A DNA stretch of 64,000 bases from Atriophallophorus winterbourni (GCA_013407085.1 JACCGJ010010937.1:1-64000); one strand, 5' to 3'. Counted from the stretch's first letter, positions 12,650 through 23,105 are shown. Notes: generated by a model from the letters alone, not told the origin. Translations and numbers: made by a program.

Positions 12650-13260
12650 CGAAGCATTAGAAATTAAACCTGAGCACTGCGACGAATCTGGCTGTTTCCT
12701 GAAAACGATTTCGAGCAGCCAGAAACCGGTAATGATGTCTTAGTGCTTTGGGTGTGAGCACAACACTGCATTCGTCCATTTTAAGCGCTATGAGAGATAA
12801 AATGCGAAACAATATGTGATTTCCTCTTTGGACATCATGGTTCTTTGTACAAGCGACATTTTTCACTTGACTTACAATTACTGCTTATCCAATGTTTAAA
12901 ACTTGCTGCACAATCTTTCTGTTTTCTGATGATGATGATGTCAAACAGCCAATACCGGTTGTGGTGTGTCAGTGAGGAGATGTGAGTACACCACTGCAAT
13001 GTGTTAGTTATTTTTTAAGTATCTCGTGTGTTTGACATGAAATCACTTAGCTAATTTGTATTTGATCATGCTCGTAATTATTTACGCAGCCAAGTTAACA
13101 ATGGCTACGAAACAAAACTTTACCGTTACACTACATCAAGTCTCATTGAATCCAATTTTATTGTCTCTTTGTTGTGAGAGAACAGACAGCCGTGAACCGG
13201 TTGAGGTGTGTATCAACAGTGGATGTGTACACTTCAAAAATGGTTTCTGTCTCTCATCTT
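12650..13260 (+). mobile_element. Hammerhead repeat family 2, three degenerate tandem units
   Basis: Three CAGCC...ACCGGT blocks have their CCGGT at 12726, 12955 and 13197, spacings 229 and 242, matching the family-2 period. The body resembles other copies (GTGAGCAC...CACTGCATT, TAAGCGC, CATCATGGTTCTTTGTAC). No copy has an intact core: CTGATGA is lost in the first and third, and expanded to CTGATGATGATGATG in the second. Confidence 0.65.
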
Positions 13261-14580
13261 GTGTGAAACGGTAGGTAAATATGCATTTCGGGGATGAACA
13301 TTCTCGATGTGACATCGAACACTTTGGTTTAGTCTGATAATTATATTTTTATGAAACAAAGTTAAGCTTTGCAGACTCTGTTTGCTAGGGTTCATACAAT
13401 GAACCACGATGTTTTAGGGCCCTCCGAGGCTGGTTAAAAGTAAAATGACCAACGCCCTAATGTGCACTCGCAAATGACCTGTTCCTAGGAAAACTGCACC
13501 AATCAGATCAACAGCTTTTAAGTTTCCCAAAATCAATAATGAAAATATACATTGATCGATCATAACACCGCGCTACGTTAAACTGATTGCTTTTTCTCAA
13601 GCCCAACTGGCTCATGCGACGCTACTGATTGTGCGAAATTGCGTAAGTTTAGGTGGTTACTATTCCACACTCAGTTTACCTCACCCAAACTGTCAAACAC
13701 TCCACTCAAATGCATTGTTTGAAGAGCAGAGTCGATCTGGTTCCAGGAAACATATTGGTTCATGCACATACATGTTGAGCGGAGGAAAAGCATAGACGAG
13801 ACGTGTGATGCAAGACGTTTTGCTCGTGATGCTGCGTGAAGCATCGCCTCATTGATGCGAAACCACACACTTGAAGTCTATGACACTATCGCGCCAATCG
13901 GTTTTCACATGAGACATTAGAGTTTGCGATGGAAGTGAAACGACAGAATGTGGCCTGCAAGTAGAAACGATCCACAGAGCAAATGAGAAACTCATGTGGC
14001 AGAGACTAGTTTCATTTGGGTGTTGCTCTTGAGAGTGTTTTTTAATCAAAATCATGAGCCTGGTCATGTGATGGTGTAACTTGGATCAGAAAGGGTTCAT
14101 TTTAGCAAGGTGGTAATATCTCGTTCAGAAATAGGTAGAAAATAATACACTGGAATAAAAGCTTTCTTATTCCAATCCGGCGATATTAATGGTGGGTTGA
14201 CTGAGACAATGGTTATTTGTCTCAACGGTTCCCATTACCGTCTAAAATGTAGAGGGTATTCATAAACTGCCGGTGTATTTTACGTGGAAAAGTTCACTTT
14301 ATACCGTTACACACTCAACTAGGCTGCATGAATTTAATACTTTATTGGATAAGTTTCCAGGAAATTTATGTACTGTTAACTTTAATGTCGCAGCGTACGT
14401 ATTTACTTTGTGAAGATTTTAATTTTTAACATTTCATGGTTGTTAATAAGCTTAATGTTTTATAGTCCCTGGGAATTACCTTCAACAGAAACCAGAGTTA
14501 AACGCCTGTCTCCGAGGTCCCAGGAGACCCGAGAAAGGAGAAAATTGAGACTAGAATATAGACCATCCTATAGAATCAAT
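13261..14580. other. No recognisable feature
   Basis: Anonymous sequence. Short frames up to 81 codons without recognisable motifs. Confidence 0.4.
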
Positions 14581-14582
14581 AT

Positions 14583-15140
14583 CCAAGAGTTAGGATTTAT
14601 GGTTAATAAAGTAAGGGGTCGAAATATAAGTAAAATTATTTATATGAATAAATAGAATAAATCGGTCATCATGACTGGGTTAACATGTTGATAGGTGAGG
14701 GCAATATCAAGGTTAGCTCTCGTATACTTGTCAAGTTTTATTTTGAATAAAGAGAAAATACTGTCGTTTTCACTGATAGCGAATTCCAAATAAAACACAC
14801 CAAATAAGAATACTGTGACAATTCCGTTTGGAGTGTGGTATTTCTAACATGCAGCCATGACCTCAGATGTTTCTAGCAGCTCTAAGTTCGAATCCTGGCG
14901 GTGGGAAACAGTTTTAAGTACTTTATATGCAAAATAAGATTGAATCGCATTCTTCTTTGTAAAAAAGTCCCCAGCTCCAGTTGTCTTAATCGATCAGCGT
15001 ATGGTATATTTTGAAAACCTAGACGAGTTCAAACGCTCGATGGTATAAACACTCCATAAGCAAAACATACTTCCGGAGCCATTGTGTCCATGCTTCCGAA
15101 GCATAGTCTAGAAACGGGTGTAAATAAGTATCTCTTATAT
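14583..15140 (-). pseudogene. CR1-1 LINE, 3' fragment
   Basis: Minus-strand copy of the same 3' region as at 33.43-34.03 kb: it shares GGATTTATGGTTAA at the 3' end, the GGAGTGTGGTATTTCTAACATG block (the family's VGNTT-type codons) and ATCGCATTCTTCTTTGT. Coding potential is destroyed. It contains only the post-RT part and 3' UTR. Confidence 0.65.
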
Positions 15141-15324
15141 AAAGATCCACACACCAATGCAATAAATTTCTGGAAGATGAAAGTAAAACACTTCAAAGTA
15201 GTTGACTTGGTGGACTATACTTAGATTGAATATTTGATAAGTCTGACGAATTCATCGCGTGGTCGTTAAATAAACGGTTTTCTTCTGAAAAGGTTTGTGT
15301 GTTGGGATAGCCATAGTCATTTTA

Positions 15325-15900
15325 CATCCGTCCTCATATCGAATATGCTATACCGGCAGGGGATCCTTTGTTTAAAAAGATACTCAGCTATTGGGAACTC
15401 CACAGCACAGAGAGACAAAACTCATCCTCGGACTTTCAAATTATCCATGCGAAATGAGACTTAAAATATTGAATTTGCATTCGGCTTAATACAGACGGAA
15501 ACGAGGAGCACTAATATTCATTTGGACAATGCTTAATCAAACAAATCACCCTTGCAGTCTTTTGTTTCATCTCTCCCATAACAAACATCTGCGTGGTCAC
15601 CAATCTAAACTTTACCAACAGCATAGCAGGTTGAACTGCCGCAAATATGCATTTTCCGTTCGCAATTTGCAACTGTTGAACAGTTTACCTACTCACGTGG
15701 TACAATAGGGAACCATTTACGTTTTCAAGAAATCGCTAGATGTCCCCATGGACAAGTAGATTTTTCATGTTTGACAATAATCTCTAACAATATTTTGATA
15801 TTTCTGACCATCTGACCCGATGTACATTTTCGTTGGTCTGTAAAGTATAGTTTTTTTACTTGCATATTATCTATGAATAAATCAATAAATGAATAAATGT
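15325..15900 (+). pseudogene. CR1-III LINE, second C-terminal copy
   Basis: Homologous base for base to 11037-11605, including TATGCTATACCGGCAGG, CTTTACCAACAGCATAGCAGG and the 3' end TATCTATGAATAAATC. Several stops and frameshifts are present. Ends with ATGAATAAATG-type short repeats. Confidence 0.75.
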
Positions 15901-17045
15901 CTTATTTGCATCTTGTGGCGGTGAGGGGAGCCACATAAATGACCGTGAATCGATTCTGAAAATGAAGTGCGTGATTAGTGTCAGTTAAGTGTGTGAGTAA
16001 TCAGCTGCCGGAATTAGTGGGCAGTTTTGATGTGGTAATCTTGCCAGGTTGATTTTCCGGTTTTCTCGTCAACTTTTCATTGTGTCCAGATTCATAGATA
16101 TCGATGATTTTGCAAAAACGTGTTGCGTTTGCATGAGCCTGTAAATCACATGATTAAAATGCTAATGTCATATATTTTTCAAACACTCGCATTTGGAAGT
16201 TCATTCAAATATTCGCTCTGTTAAGAGATTATGAGAGTGAGATGGATATTTCCTCAAATCAGGCTCTGTTTTCGCACGAAGCACGCTGTGGTTACCTCAT
16301 GAACTTGACATAGCATGAAGTAAAAATAATAACATTCGGTCTTCAAATTCGAATTAAATATTCCAATATGTTTACATTTCATGTGAGGAAATTGTGCGCG
16401 TTTTGATTGGATATGAAGATTGTCGTCTTTGCTGAAAATACTGTGAATTCTTGGAAGTGGGTTTCTGCAGTAAGTCAACAGGAAATCATTAGGTTCACAC
16501 AGATCTCGATTAAAATAACGCACGTAACAATTGTACGAGATGAGGGACATTTGTTTTCACGTTGTTTCTGAGCTTCTCGGACTAAACATATTCTGCTGGG
16601 TATTGTAAAACCTCGCTAATACATCGCCGATTCCCATTTTACAGCAAACATTGTAAGTGATTTTCGTGAACCGCGGATATATAAATGGCATTCCAGAACC
16701 CAAGATAATTATTTTAACTTTATGGTTGGCATGCCATATTATTGGTCTGAGTTGAAAGCAGTTGAATTCAATGTATCCTGGTGCTTACGTAACCTGCACC
16801 ACAATACATTGGTTATTTTGAGCATCTTGAGCGCCTGAACAACAATCACTCTGGGAGTTTTAGTTGAACAACATAGTTCGACGTACGAACCACATTTAAT
16901 GGTTATATTCAAGTATAACATGGCAGTTCAATTAGAAAGAAATGCGTTTGAACGAATTTTATATCCCCTAGAATTTTGATAACCGCAATACTTAATCGCT
17001 GTGAGCAGAAAGGATCACTGATTCGATGAGGTCTAACTGCTTCAC
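15901..17045. other. No recognisable feature
   Basis: Anonymous. A 98-codon minus frame (16550-16254) has no recognisable motif. Confidence 0.4.
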
Positions 17046-17275
17046 TTAGATTCAAGATTCAAGATTCATGATTTATGGTTGAAAAAGCAATTAACTTTAC
17101 ATTAAACATAGAGTGGAAATATAGGTATATATATATATATATACCAAATCGGCAGGTAGGGCATTCCAAACAAAGCACACACGTACCGAATAAAAATACC
17201 TGCGGCAGTTCCGTTTGGAATGTGGTATTTCCAACATGCAACCAGGTGGAATAATATGTCCAGGGGATGGGGTCA
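17046..17275 (-). mobile_element. CR1-1 LINE 3' end with heptamer tail
   Basis: Reading minus, the fragment contains a block encoding VGNTTFQTELPQVFLFGTC, the family's final coding segment, then AACCATAAATCATGAATC and a tail of TTGAATC heptamers (17068-17046). A perfect TA run (17125-17144) is embedded. 5'-truncated to about 230 bases. Confidence 0.7.
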
Positions 17276-17337
17276 TCAGTTATGATGGGTATATTTGTTT
17301 TCAAGTATCACAATCAAGAACCTCTGAATAATGCTGT

Positions 17338-17379
17338 CACTACGTGATGAGTGCAAACAGCACGAAACAGGTCGTGGGG
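17338..17379 (+). ncRNA. Type I hammerhead, core mutant
   Basis: Stem I CACTAC/GTGGGG, stem II GTGC-AAACA-GCAC and GAAA are intact, with cleavage triplet GTC at 17371-17373. The first core base is G instead of C (GTGATGA), expected to abolish cleavage. Confidence 0.75.
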
Positions 17380-17570
17380 TGTGCGTAATGGAAATGCATG
17401 CAAATGAGCTGTTTTGTTCAGGGTCCTGTGTTCAAGATAATCTACATGTGTTTGTGCGCATGTGATTGAACAGGTTGGTCGTACCAACGTTACCAAACAG
17501 TGGCATACGAGCGCAACTTATTTACTATTATTCCACTGTTTCAAGCGTATGCGTATCCTGATCCTATTGT

Positions 17571-17612
17571 TCCTACCTGATGAGTGCAGACAGCAAGAAA
17601 CCGGTCGTGCGG
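17571..17612 (+). ncRNA. Type I hammerhead, nearly intact
   Basis: CTGATGA 17577-17583, GAAA 17597-17600, palindromic ACCGGT and GTC with cleavage after 17606 are all present. The base closing stem II is A (17596) instead of C, giving a G.A mismatch at 10.1/11.1, and stem I has a C.C mismatch. Reduced activity is likely. Confidence 0.75.
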
Positions 17613-17834
17613 TGTGTGATGGAAATGCGTGCAAGTGATCTTCTTGGTTCATGAGGATGGGTGAAAATCCTATCTTCATGTGTTTGGGCACAAGTGATTG
17701 AATAGCTTGGTCGTACCAACCTTATCCAACAGTGGCATACAAGCGCAGCTTTTTTACAATTCTTCAAATGTTTCAATCGTATGGGGATCCTGATCCTTTA
17801 GTCTCCACCTGATGACTTTTACAGTTTTATCTCA

Positions 17835-18300
17835 TAATTAGATTATTCAGATATAGACTATATAACAGACCATACGAGGAGCGGATTGCAACTCTAAACC
17901 TCTTTGACTTTTCGCACTGTCGTCTCAGGGGTGACTTGATCTTGCTGTTCAACATTCTGCATACAGTGGATCACCCAGTTGATCACCTGTTTCATCGGCA
18001 AGAAGCACGTGGTAGCAGATCGCAGTACTACAAGCTAATTATTCCACACTCTATATCAAATTGTCGAAGGTTTTTCTTTGCTGTCCGAGTTTGTTTTATA
18101 TGGAACTCTCTGCCCCAGATCATTTGTGCTTCAAGCCTGAACAAGTTCAAAGCTGAACTTAACGAGTATATGTTGACCACCTGATTACCCGTGCTGACTT
18201 TCCATATTGATAAAATATTTGTGTTGTTTTTATGCATTCCCTATATTTTTAAGTATTTGCTTTTTGGACCATTAAAACTTTGAATTACCTGAAATTTTTA
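17835..18300 (+). pseudogene. CR1-2 LINE, C-terminus and 3' UTR
   Basis: The plus frame 17936-18184 (82 codons) is the CR1 post-RT tail: HLFHRQEARGSRSQYYKLII, NCRRFFFAVRVCFIWNSLPQ and NKFKAELNEYM, then a stop. The upstream YSDIDYITDHTRSGLQL-like part has frameshifts. The 3' end (TTTGGACCATTAAAACTTTGAATTACC) matches the end of copy G near 39962. The same tail is present at 55.4-55.6 kb. Confidence 0.8.
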
Positions 18301-18815
18301 ATAGTTTGATTTTGTTTTAACAATCACTCAATTTTAACAATATGAACACAATTTCTGTTTTGACAGCTTAGCATGTGATGAATATGTTTGGTAGCATCTA
18401 CACGCTACGAATGTGCAAATCCATCGGCGTCACTCGTGTAATTTGAAGAAAAACCACCGAGAATGTACAATATACAGGCATCGTCATGTGTTTTCGCTTT
18501 TTCAAGGTCGTCAGCCATATCAGATGTTCGCCATCCAACGATTGCATAAGCTTGATTATAAAGCAATGCCGTTCCGCACCAAGTGAATCACGAGCAGTAA
18601 AGTTTTGAAAAGTGGTTTTTGTGAAAATTCAATTTTCTTCATTATTGTGAATTGAAATGCTTTGAATTATAATTTCTTTATCAAACATGATTCTCGTCAT
18701 GTTTCGCATAGATCAATGTCTTAACTAATATTGCTCCTGATCTACATGAACAATTTAGTAACGCCTAATATACGTCAGTTGATACTGTTCACCGATGATA
18801 TAAAACGATAAAAGA
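18301..18815. other. No recognisable feature
   Basis: Anonymous AT-rich DNA. Confidence 0.4.
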
Positions 18816-19219
18816 AGAAGAAGAAGAAAATGACTTTATTCGTGTACAGGAATTTTCAGCCGATCCGAAAGCATTCATACCTGATTTCTGTTGCTGCGGG
18901 ATCTGAAATGGCCTGCAAATTCTCCGAAAAATTATTTGATTTCGGTGCTTTAAGGTTAAAAAAAAGCAAGAGTAACACAAGCCTACTTCCTCTAAATTCA
19001 ATTTATCCGATTGTTCAAGCCGATGCGAAGATTTACTTATCAAGTAGGCATCGCGTCGTATATACTGCAGTAGATGATGTAGACCGTCTCTGGTCGAAGT
19101 CGCATGTCTTGCTTACTTATTTCATTTTTGTAATGCATGCGGAAACCTTGGCATATTTGGCTTACGCCACAATGATAGATTCCGTTGCGTGGCCCATGAA
19201 TCGAAAGTGCTTAACATAA
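18816..19219. other. GAA-repeat-bounded segment with a 129-codon open frame
   Basis: Begins with an AAGAAGAAGAAGAAAATG run followed by CTTTATTCGTGTACAGG; nearly the same boundary occurs at 23268. Read in reverse this is a possible 3' end (GAATAAAG then TTCTTC repeats) of a minus-strand element. A plus frame of 129 codons (18830-19219) starts inside the shared boundary. It has no recognisable domain and I do not call it a gene. Confidence 0.35.
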
Positions 19220-19309
19220 ATTTACCCAGTGATTTTTATTGCCTTTCGTTCAAACATAAACGCTGTTCAAATACGCATTACTGGCATGCATTTCTGTGAC
19301 ACACACACA

Positions 19310-19372
19310 TGCGTCAAGACTGGTTTCTTGCTGTTTGCATTAATCTGATGAGGACTGTAAGGTCCCTTGAAG
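19310..19372 (-). ncRNA. Hammerhead repeat family 1 fragment, degenerate
   Basis: The minus strand shows ATGCAAACAGCAAGAAACC then AGTC: stem II, its AAACA loop and GAAA survive, but the CTGATGA box is scrambled (CAGATTA). GGACTGT-like flank sequence agrees with the family. Confidence 0.55.
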
Positions 19373-19380
19373 AAGGTATG

Positions 19381-19974
19381 GATATTTTGTTCGTGTTCAT
19401 TTTGTGTGTGCACAAGTAATGCCAGCCTTATTCTTCAAAGTTCAAAATTTTGTTTAGAAGTGCTGTTTTGTTAGTAATTATCCTTTGTCGATTTTTTGCA
19501 TCACTTGTAGTTAGGGAATTCGAAGAACACTGCGGTGGTCGTTTTTAAGCGTCTCTTATGCTTCACTCGAAATCAATCCATGCATTTTAGCGAGAACCCA
19601 TTATGACAGTGACCTCAAATTCTCAATTTGTTTGAATTTTCTCGTTTCCAAATTATCGAAGGACATAATACCACGCACACTGTTTAAAAGATTCACGCAA
19701 TAATGTTTTGTACATTTTGATGTTTTTAACTATCAAAGATTACTACTTTAGCCTGAACAAGCTCGAATAACTATTGATAAATTTTATTTTCTGGAAACAT
19801 CGCGTGGGCTTCTTCGCCAGAATTTTGTCTACTTCCATCACAACTCTAGACCTACTGCAAGACCAGTGGGGGACCAAGTAAAATTTGCTTCTGATTTGAA
19901 GCCGAGATAGACAATTTCAACTCTTCAATAAAATCTTCATTTTTATAAATATTTTAATTTGAAAATCTTCTGTT
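19381..19974. other. No recognisable feature
   Basis: Anonymous AT-rich DNA. Confidence 0.4.
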
Positions 19975-20390
19975 GAATACGGTTGGTACGACTAACCTGT
20001 TTAATCACATGAGTCCACTCATGTAGACAGGGTTTGAAACCATGTCCTGGGTAAAGCTCATTTCCATGCATTTCAATCACACAATTACCACACAACCACT
20101 TTCGTGCTGTTTGTACTCATCAGCTAGGGACAGTAGGATCAGAATCCGCATGCGTTTGTTACAGTGGAAGAATGGTAAACAAGTTGTGCTTGTATGCCAC
20201 TGTTGGGTAAGGTTGGTACGACCAACCTGTTCAATCACTTTAGCCCGCACTCATGTCGATAAGGTTTGAACACATGAATATAAATCAAAAGCTCATTTGA
20301 ACGCATTTTCATCACCCACAAACTCAGTGCCGGTTAACATGCCGTTTACGCTCATCTATTAAAGACTGTCCGATCAGGAGCCTCATGTCT
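19975..20390 (-). mobile_element. Hammerhead repeat family 1, tandem ~1.8 units
   Basis: Two minus-strand hammerhead cores lie 235 bases apart (CTGATGA position 20123 and the decayed box at 20358). This copy shows the unit body most clearly: a 17-base hairpin GGTTGGTACGACCAACC at 20211-20227 (7-bp stem), ACAGTGG 20161-20167 pairing with CCACTGT 20197-20203, and an inner ACAAG/CTTGT stem (20179-20183 with 20189-20193). Confidence 0.8.
20088..20129 (-). ncRNA. Hammerhead ribozyme, stem-III mutant
   Basis: CTGATGA (20123-20117) and GAAA (20103-20100) intact, loop AAACA intact, stem II with one mismatch (GTAC/GCAC). The ACCGGT palindrome has become AGTGGT and the cleavage triplet is GTT. Stem III is therefore lost. 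Confidence 0.65.
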
Positions 20391-21655
20391 TGAATTGATC
20401 GTATTTCTTTAATTAATTCGTTTCAAATTTTCATGGTTAAAATAAGGCGTTCACTGCAAATCCACCTACACGAATGCAATCTTTATAGTGATCATCATAA
20501 TGTTCATCTTCTTCTTTTTCTTTCTTTGGCTCACCGAGCTGTGTAGGTATGAATACCAGTTCGTCCCCCATGACCACTACACGCTACTCCCGAATGAAAC
20601 ACTATCTTCATTGATAATAGCACATCCGACAGTTTATAGGTACAGTTTTACAATTGAACAAATTGTGGTGGGTTAACGTAGTCAGCAGTGATCAATCACG
20701 CAGATTACTTAGCCCAATATTCATGGCGAATTGTAAAGCAAACTTGGAGTTTATTGTAAATGTTCAATCATTCGGAGCGATCCATTGGTATTGTAAGATG
20801 TTCGATTCTATTATAAGAAATCAACTAATCTTTGGACCTAAATTTGCCATATAAATCAGGAATTGGGGTAAATGTCTACCTTCGGTAGATGTCAGGGATC
20901 TTGGGTTGCAAAAAATTGTTCCACTTTTCCATAAAATCAATAACAGCACGACAAAGTTAGTGATATCTCATCGAAATGTTGCGTAAAATAAAAGTGTACA
21001 TCGTCTACGTCTACGCGAATTTGCACAAACAAGGATAAGGCAAGATATCAACCATAACAATATAAAAATGTGTCTATCGAAGGAATCCAATTAGACGCTT
21101 AATTTAAGAGTATTTTGAAAAAGTAACACACAGACATATCCTATCCATCTACATGCCAATTTCATGCATTGATTTTTGGCGCCATTTTGGTCGCAAATGT
21201 TATATATTTCTGGAAGTTTATACCTCAGGTAGACTTTTCGTGCTTAGCGATATTTAGGGTGAAATTGGACTTACATATGCATCCGTTGAGATGGTCAATA
21301 CATCTACGTATCCCAGTACGAAAGTATGTTTAAGTGTGTGTGTGCCTTAATTCGTTTCACCCGCATCAATTCGTAAAAGCATACATGCCTGCTTCTCGTA
21401 TTCAAATGGATTTACGCGAAGCACGTAAGATTTTTTTCAATAGAAGTGGTGCTGACCTGTCGCAATTAGTTTGCTAATGTCAGACCTGGGAAATCACGTT
21501 TCGGTGAAATATCGGTAGTCTGTTTGACCTTTCGGTTGAACTGTGTACCTGTTAACCGCAATCTTATCACGCGAGTAACGAATTATTCTTATTTGTTTTT
21601 TATATCAAACATGTTTGTATCATAGCAACCAGACATGCGCTTTAACAAACATTTA
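20391..21655. other. No recognisable feature
   Basis: Anonymous AT-rich DNA with a T-rich run near 20505-20525; no recognisable coding or repeat signal. Confidence 0.4.
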
Positions 21656-21659
21656 AACA

Positions 21660-21930
21660 AAATGCGTTTGTATTCCACTGTTGGATAATGTTAGTACGAC
21701 CAACCTGTTCAACCACAATAGCCCACACTCATGTAGACAGGGTTTGAACCCATGACAATGAACAAAAATAACATTTGGATCAACAAATTGTTTACCATTC
21801 CTCCACTTTTTAAGCGCATATGGATCCTGATCCTTTTGTCCCTACCTGATGAGTGCAATCAGCACGTAACCGGTCGTGGGATGTGTGTATGTGATGGAAA
21901 CGCATGCAAATGAGCTTTCATCTTTCTATT
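21660..21930. mobile_element. Hammerhead repeat family 1, unit with inverted 5' half
   Basis: About 21660-21770 carries the body of the unit on the minus strand (CCACTGTTGGATAATG, GTACGACCAACC, GGGTTTGAACCC). About 21788-21928 carries the complementary remainder on the plus strand (TTGTTTACCATTCCTCCAC through the hammerhead to GCATGCAAATGAGC). Together the two parts add up to about one unit with one segment flipped, as expected from twin priming during target-primed insertion. Confidence 0.7.
21840..21881 (+). ncRNA. Hammerhead ribozyme, GAAA-box mutant
   Basis: CTGATGA 21846-21852, stem II GTGC/GCAC with loop AATCA, ACCGGT and GTC (cleavage after 21875) are present. GAAA has become GTAA at 21866-21869, expected to inactivate it. 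Confidence 0.7.
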
Positions 21931-22154
21931 TGTTTCCACAAACTTTATACCTGTATAGAATTCTATTGCGGTCAACGGCTTATTACTATATATGTAAACG
22001 TTGGGGTCGCTTTTTGCATGATTAACTTTAGGATGGATCTGTCAGATCTGGCGATCGTGATTTAACATTGTTCCAAATGTTTCTGACACATTTTTTGACT
22101 GATTGGTTCAATTGTGTCCTCGTTAATTTAGGCACTTCTACTAATACTTTTTAG

Positions 22155-23105
22155 GTGCTCACAGGAGGAGTATGTCCCACAGAAGATGGAAGACATCACG
22201 ATCATCGCGCTATTTATGTATAAAGTTGATAGAGGCAATCGCAACAATTACAGCGGAATCTCTCAAATAAATGATGTGAACAAAATGTTTACAAAAGTCT
22301 TACAGATAGAGGTAGAAGTTATAGCTAATCAAATTTACTCCCAATCTGAATGTGACTTCCGCAGGGGACGATCAACGGTCGACATTATCTTCTTCCTGAG
22401 ACAACTACAAGAATAGTGCCGGTAACACCGTGTGCCATTATACGCTTTTTTTATTGATTTAACGAGGACATTCCACCACTTCATCAGAAGGGGTCTTTTC
22501 AAAAAGCTAAATTTTATAGGCTTCCCCCCAAGAATGAACAAACTCGTTATTTTGTTCCACTCTGAGATGATGCGATCCGTCCATTTTAACAGCTTCAGTT
22601 CGGAAGCCTTTCAATTATGCTGAAAGGATAAACAAGGGCAGTTCTTCCTCCCACGCAGCTGGTTATTCTCTTTGTTCTGCTTCTGAAGCACGCTGTTATA
22701 ACAGGAAAAGAAGGATGGCAAGCTTTCAACTTGAACCGCTTGCGAGAATAAACCAAAGTACGGGATTTGTTAATCCGTGACCTGCTGTTAAGCCATAGAT
22801 GCAGCCATTATTGCTCACTCCCAAGAGCATCTCTAGTCGCTAATGGACATTTTTCGTCTGCATGCAGAGACTTTTGGTTGACAATCAGCATGAGTAATAC
22901 TGAAGTCCTTAGTCAACGAACGTTATCGCGTCCTATCATCACTGATGGAAATTCTCAGCTTGAACCAGTACATCATTTCGCATATCTTGGTTCAAACATT
23001 GCGGATAACACGGAGATTGAAAAGTGGATTGGCAGAGCGGCTATCATTTTTTTCTGTTTGAACTCTCGTGTCTTGGGCAACTGCAAGTTGACTATTAAAT
23101 TTCCG
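22155..23105 (+). pseudogene. RTE-X LINE, copy B, internal RT fragment
   Basis: Starts within RT fingers and ends after the palm. Frame 22186-22416 reads NNYSGISQINDVNK and CDFRRGRSTVDIIFFLRQL, matching copy C (NNYRGISLLNVVGK, CGFRKGRSTRFDMIFLLRQL). Frame 22432-22623 holds the motif A region (LYAFFIDLTRTF) lost in copy C; the catalytic FIDLTKAFD-like Asp survives only once. The motif C region has a changed context (PLLLSHRCSHY) at ~22790. Frame 22767-23129 holds the post-palm part up to GRAAIIFFCLNSRVLGNCKL. Both element ends are missing, so this is not a simple 5' truncation. Confidence 0.8.

Larger units (their letters stand above)
17325..17825 (+). mobile_element. Hammerhead repeat family 1, tandem of ~2.1 units
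   Basis: Three hammerhead cores lie at 17344, 17577 and 17809 (first base of the CTGATGA position), spaced 233 and 232 bases. Between them are the family hairpins: CATGTG...CACATG-like, TTGGTCGTACCAAC and CAGTGGCATAC...TTCAAATG. The third core is cut after CTGATGA, so the insert ends inside the ribozyme. It lies between a CR1-1 3' end (left) and a CR1-2 fragment (right). Tandem multimers with a ribozyme in each unit are the expected DNA form of a retrozyme copied from an unprocessed or rolling transcript. Confidence 0.8.

Noticed and set aside
12931..12945. CTGATGATGATGATG as a stand-alone intact hammerhead
   Set aside because: The flanking stem II and GAAA (AATA here) are not intact, so it is a remnant only.
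14884..14900. tRNA-like B-box (TTCGAATCC) near 14890
   Set aside because: It lies in a degraded CR1-1 fragment; no cloverleaf can be drawn around it.
17325..17825. CRISPR-like array because of regular spacing
   Set aside because: The unit itself (~232 bp) is the repeat, there are no unique spacers, the sequence is eukaryotic, and the conserved core is a hammerhead.
18830..19219. 129-codon open frame as a gene
   Set aside because: It starts inside a GAA microsatellite boundary shared with another locus and encodes no recognisable domain; chance is likely.
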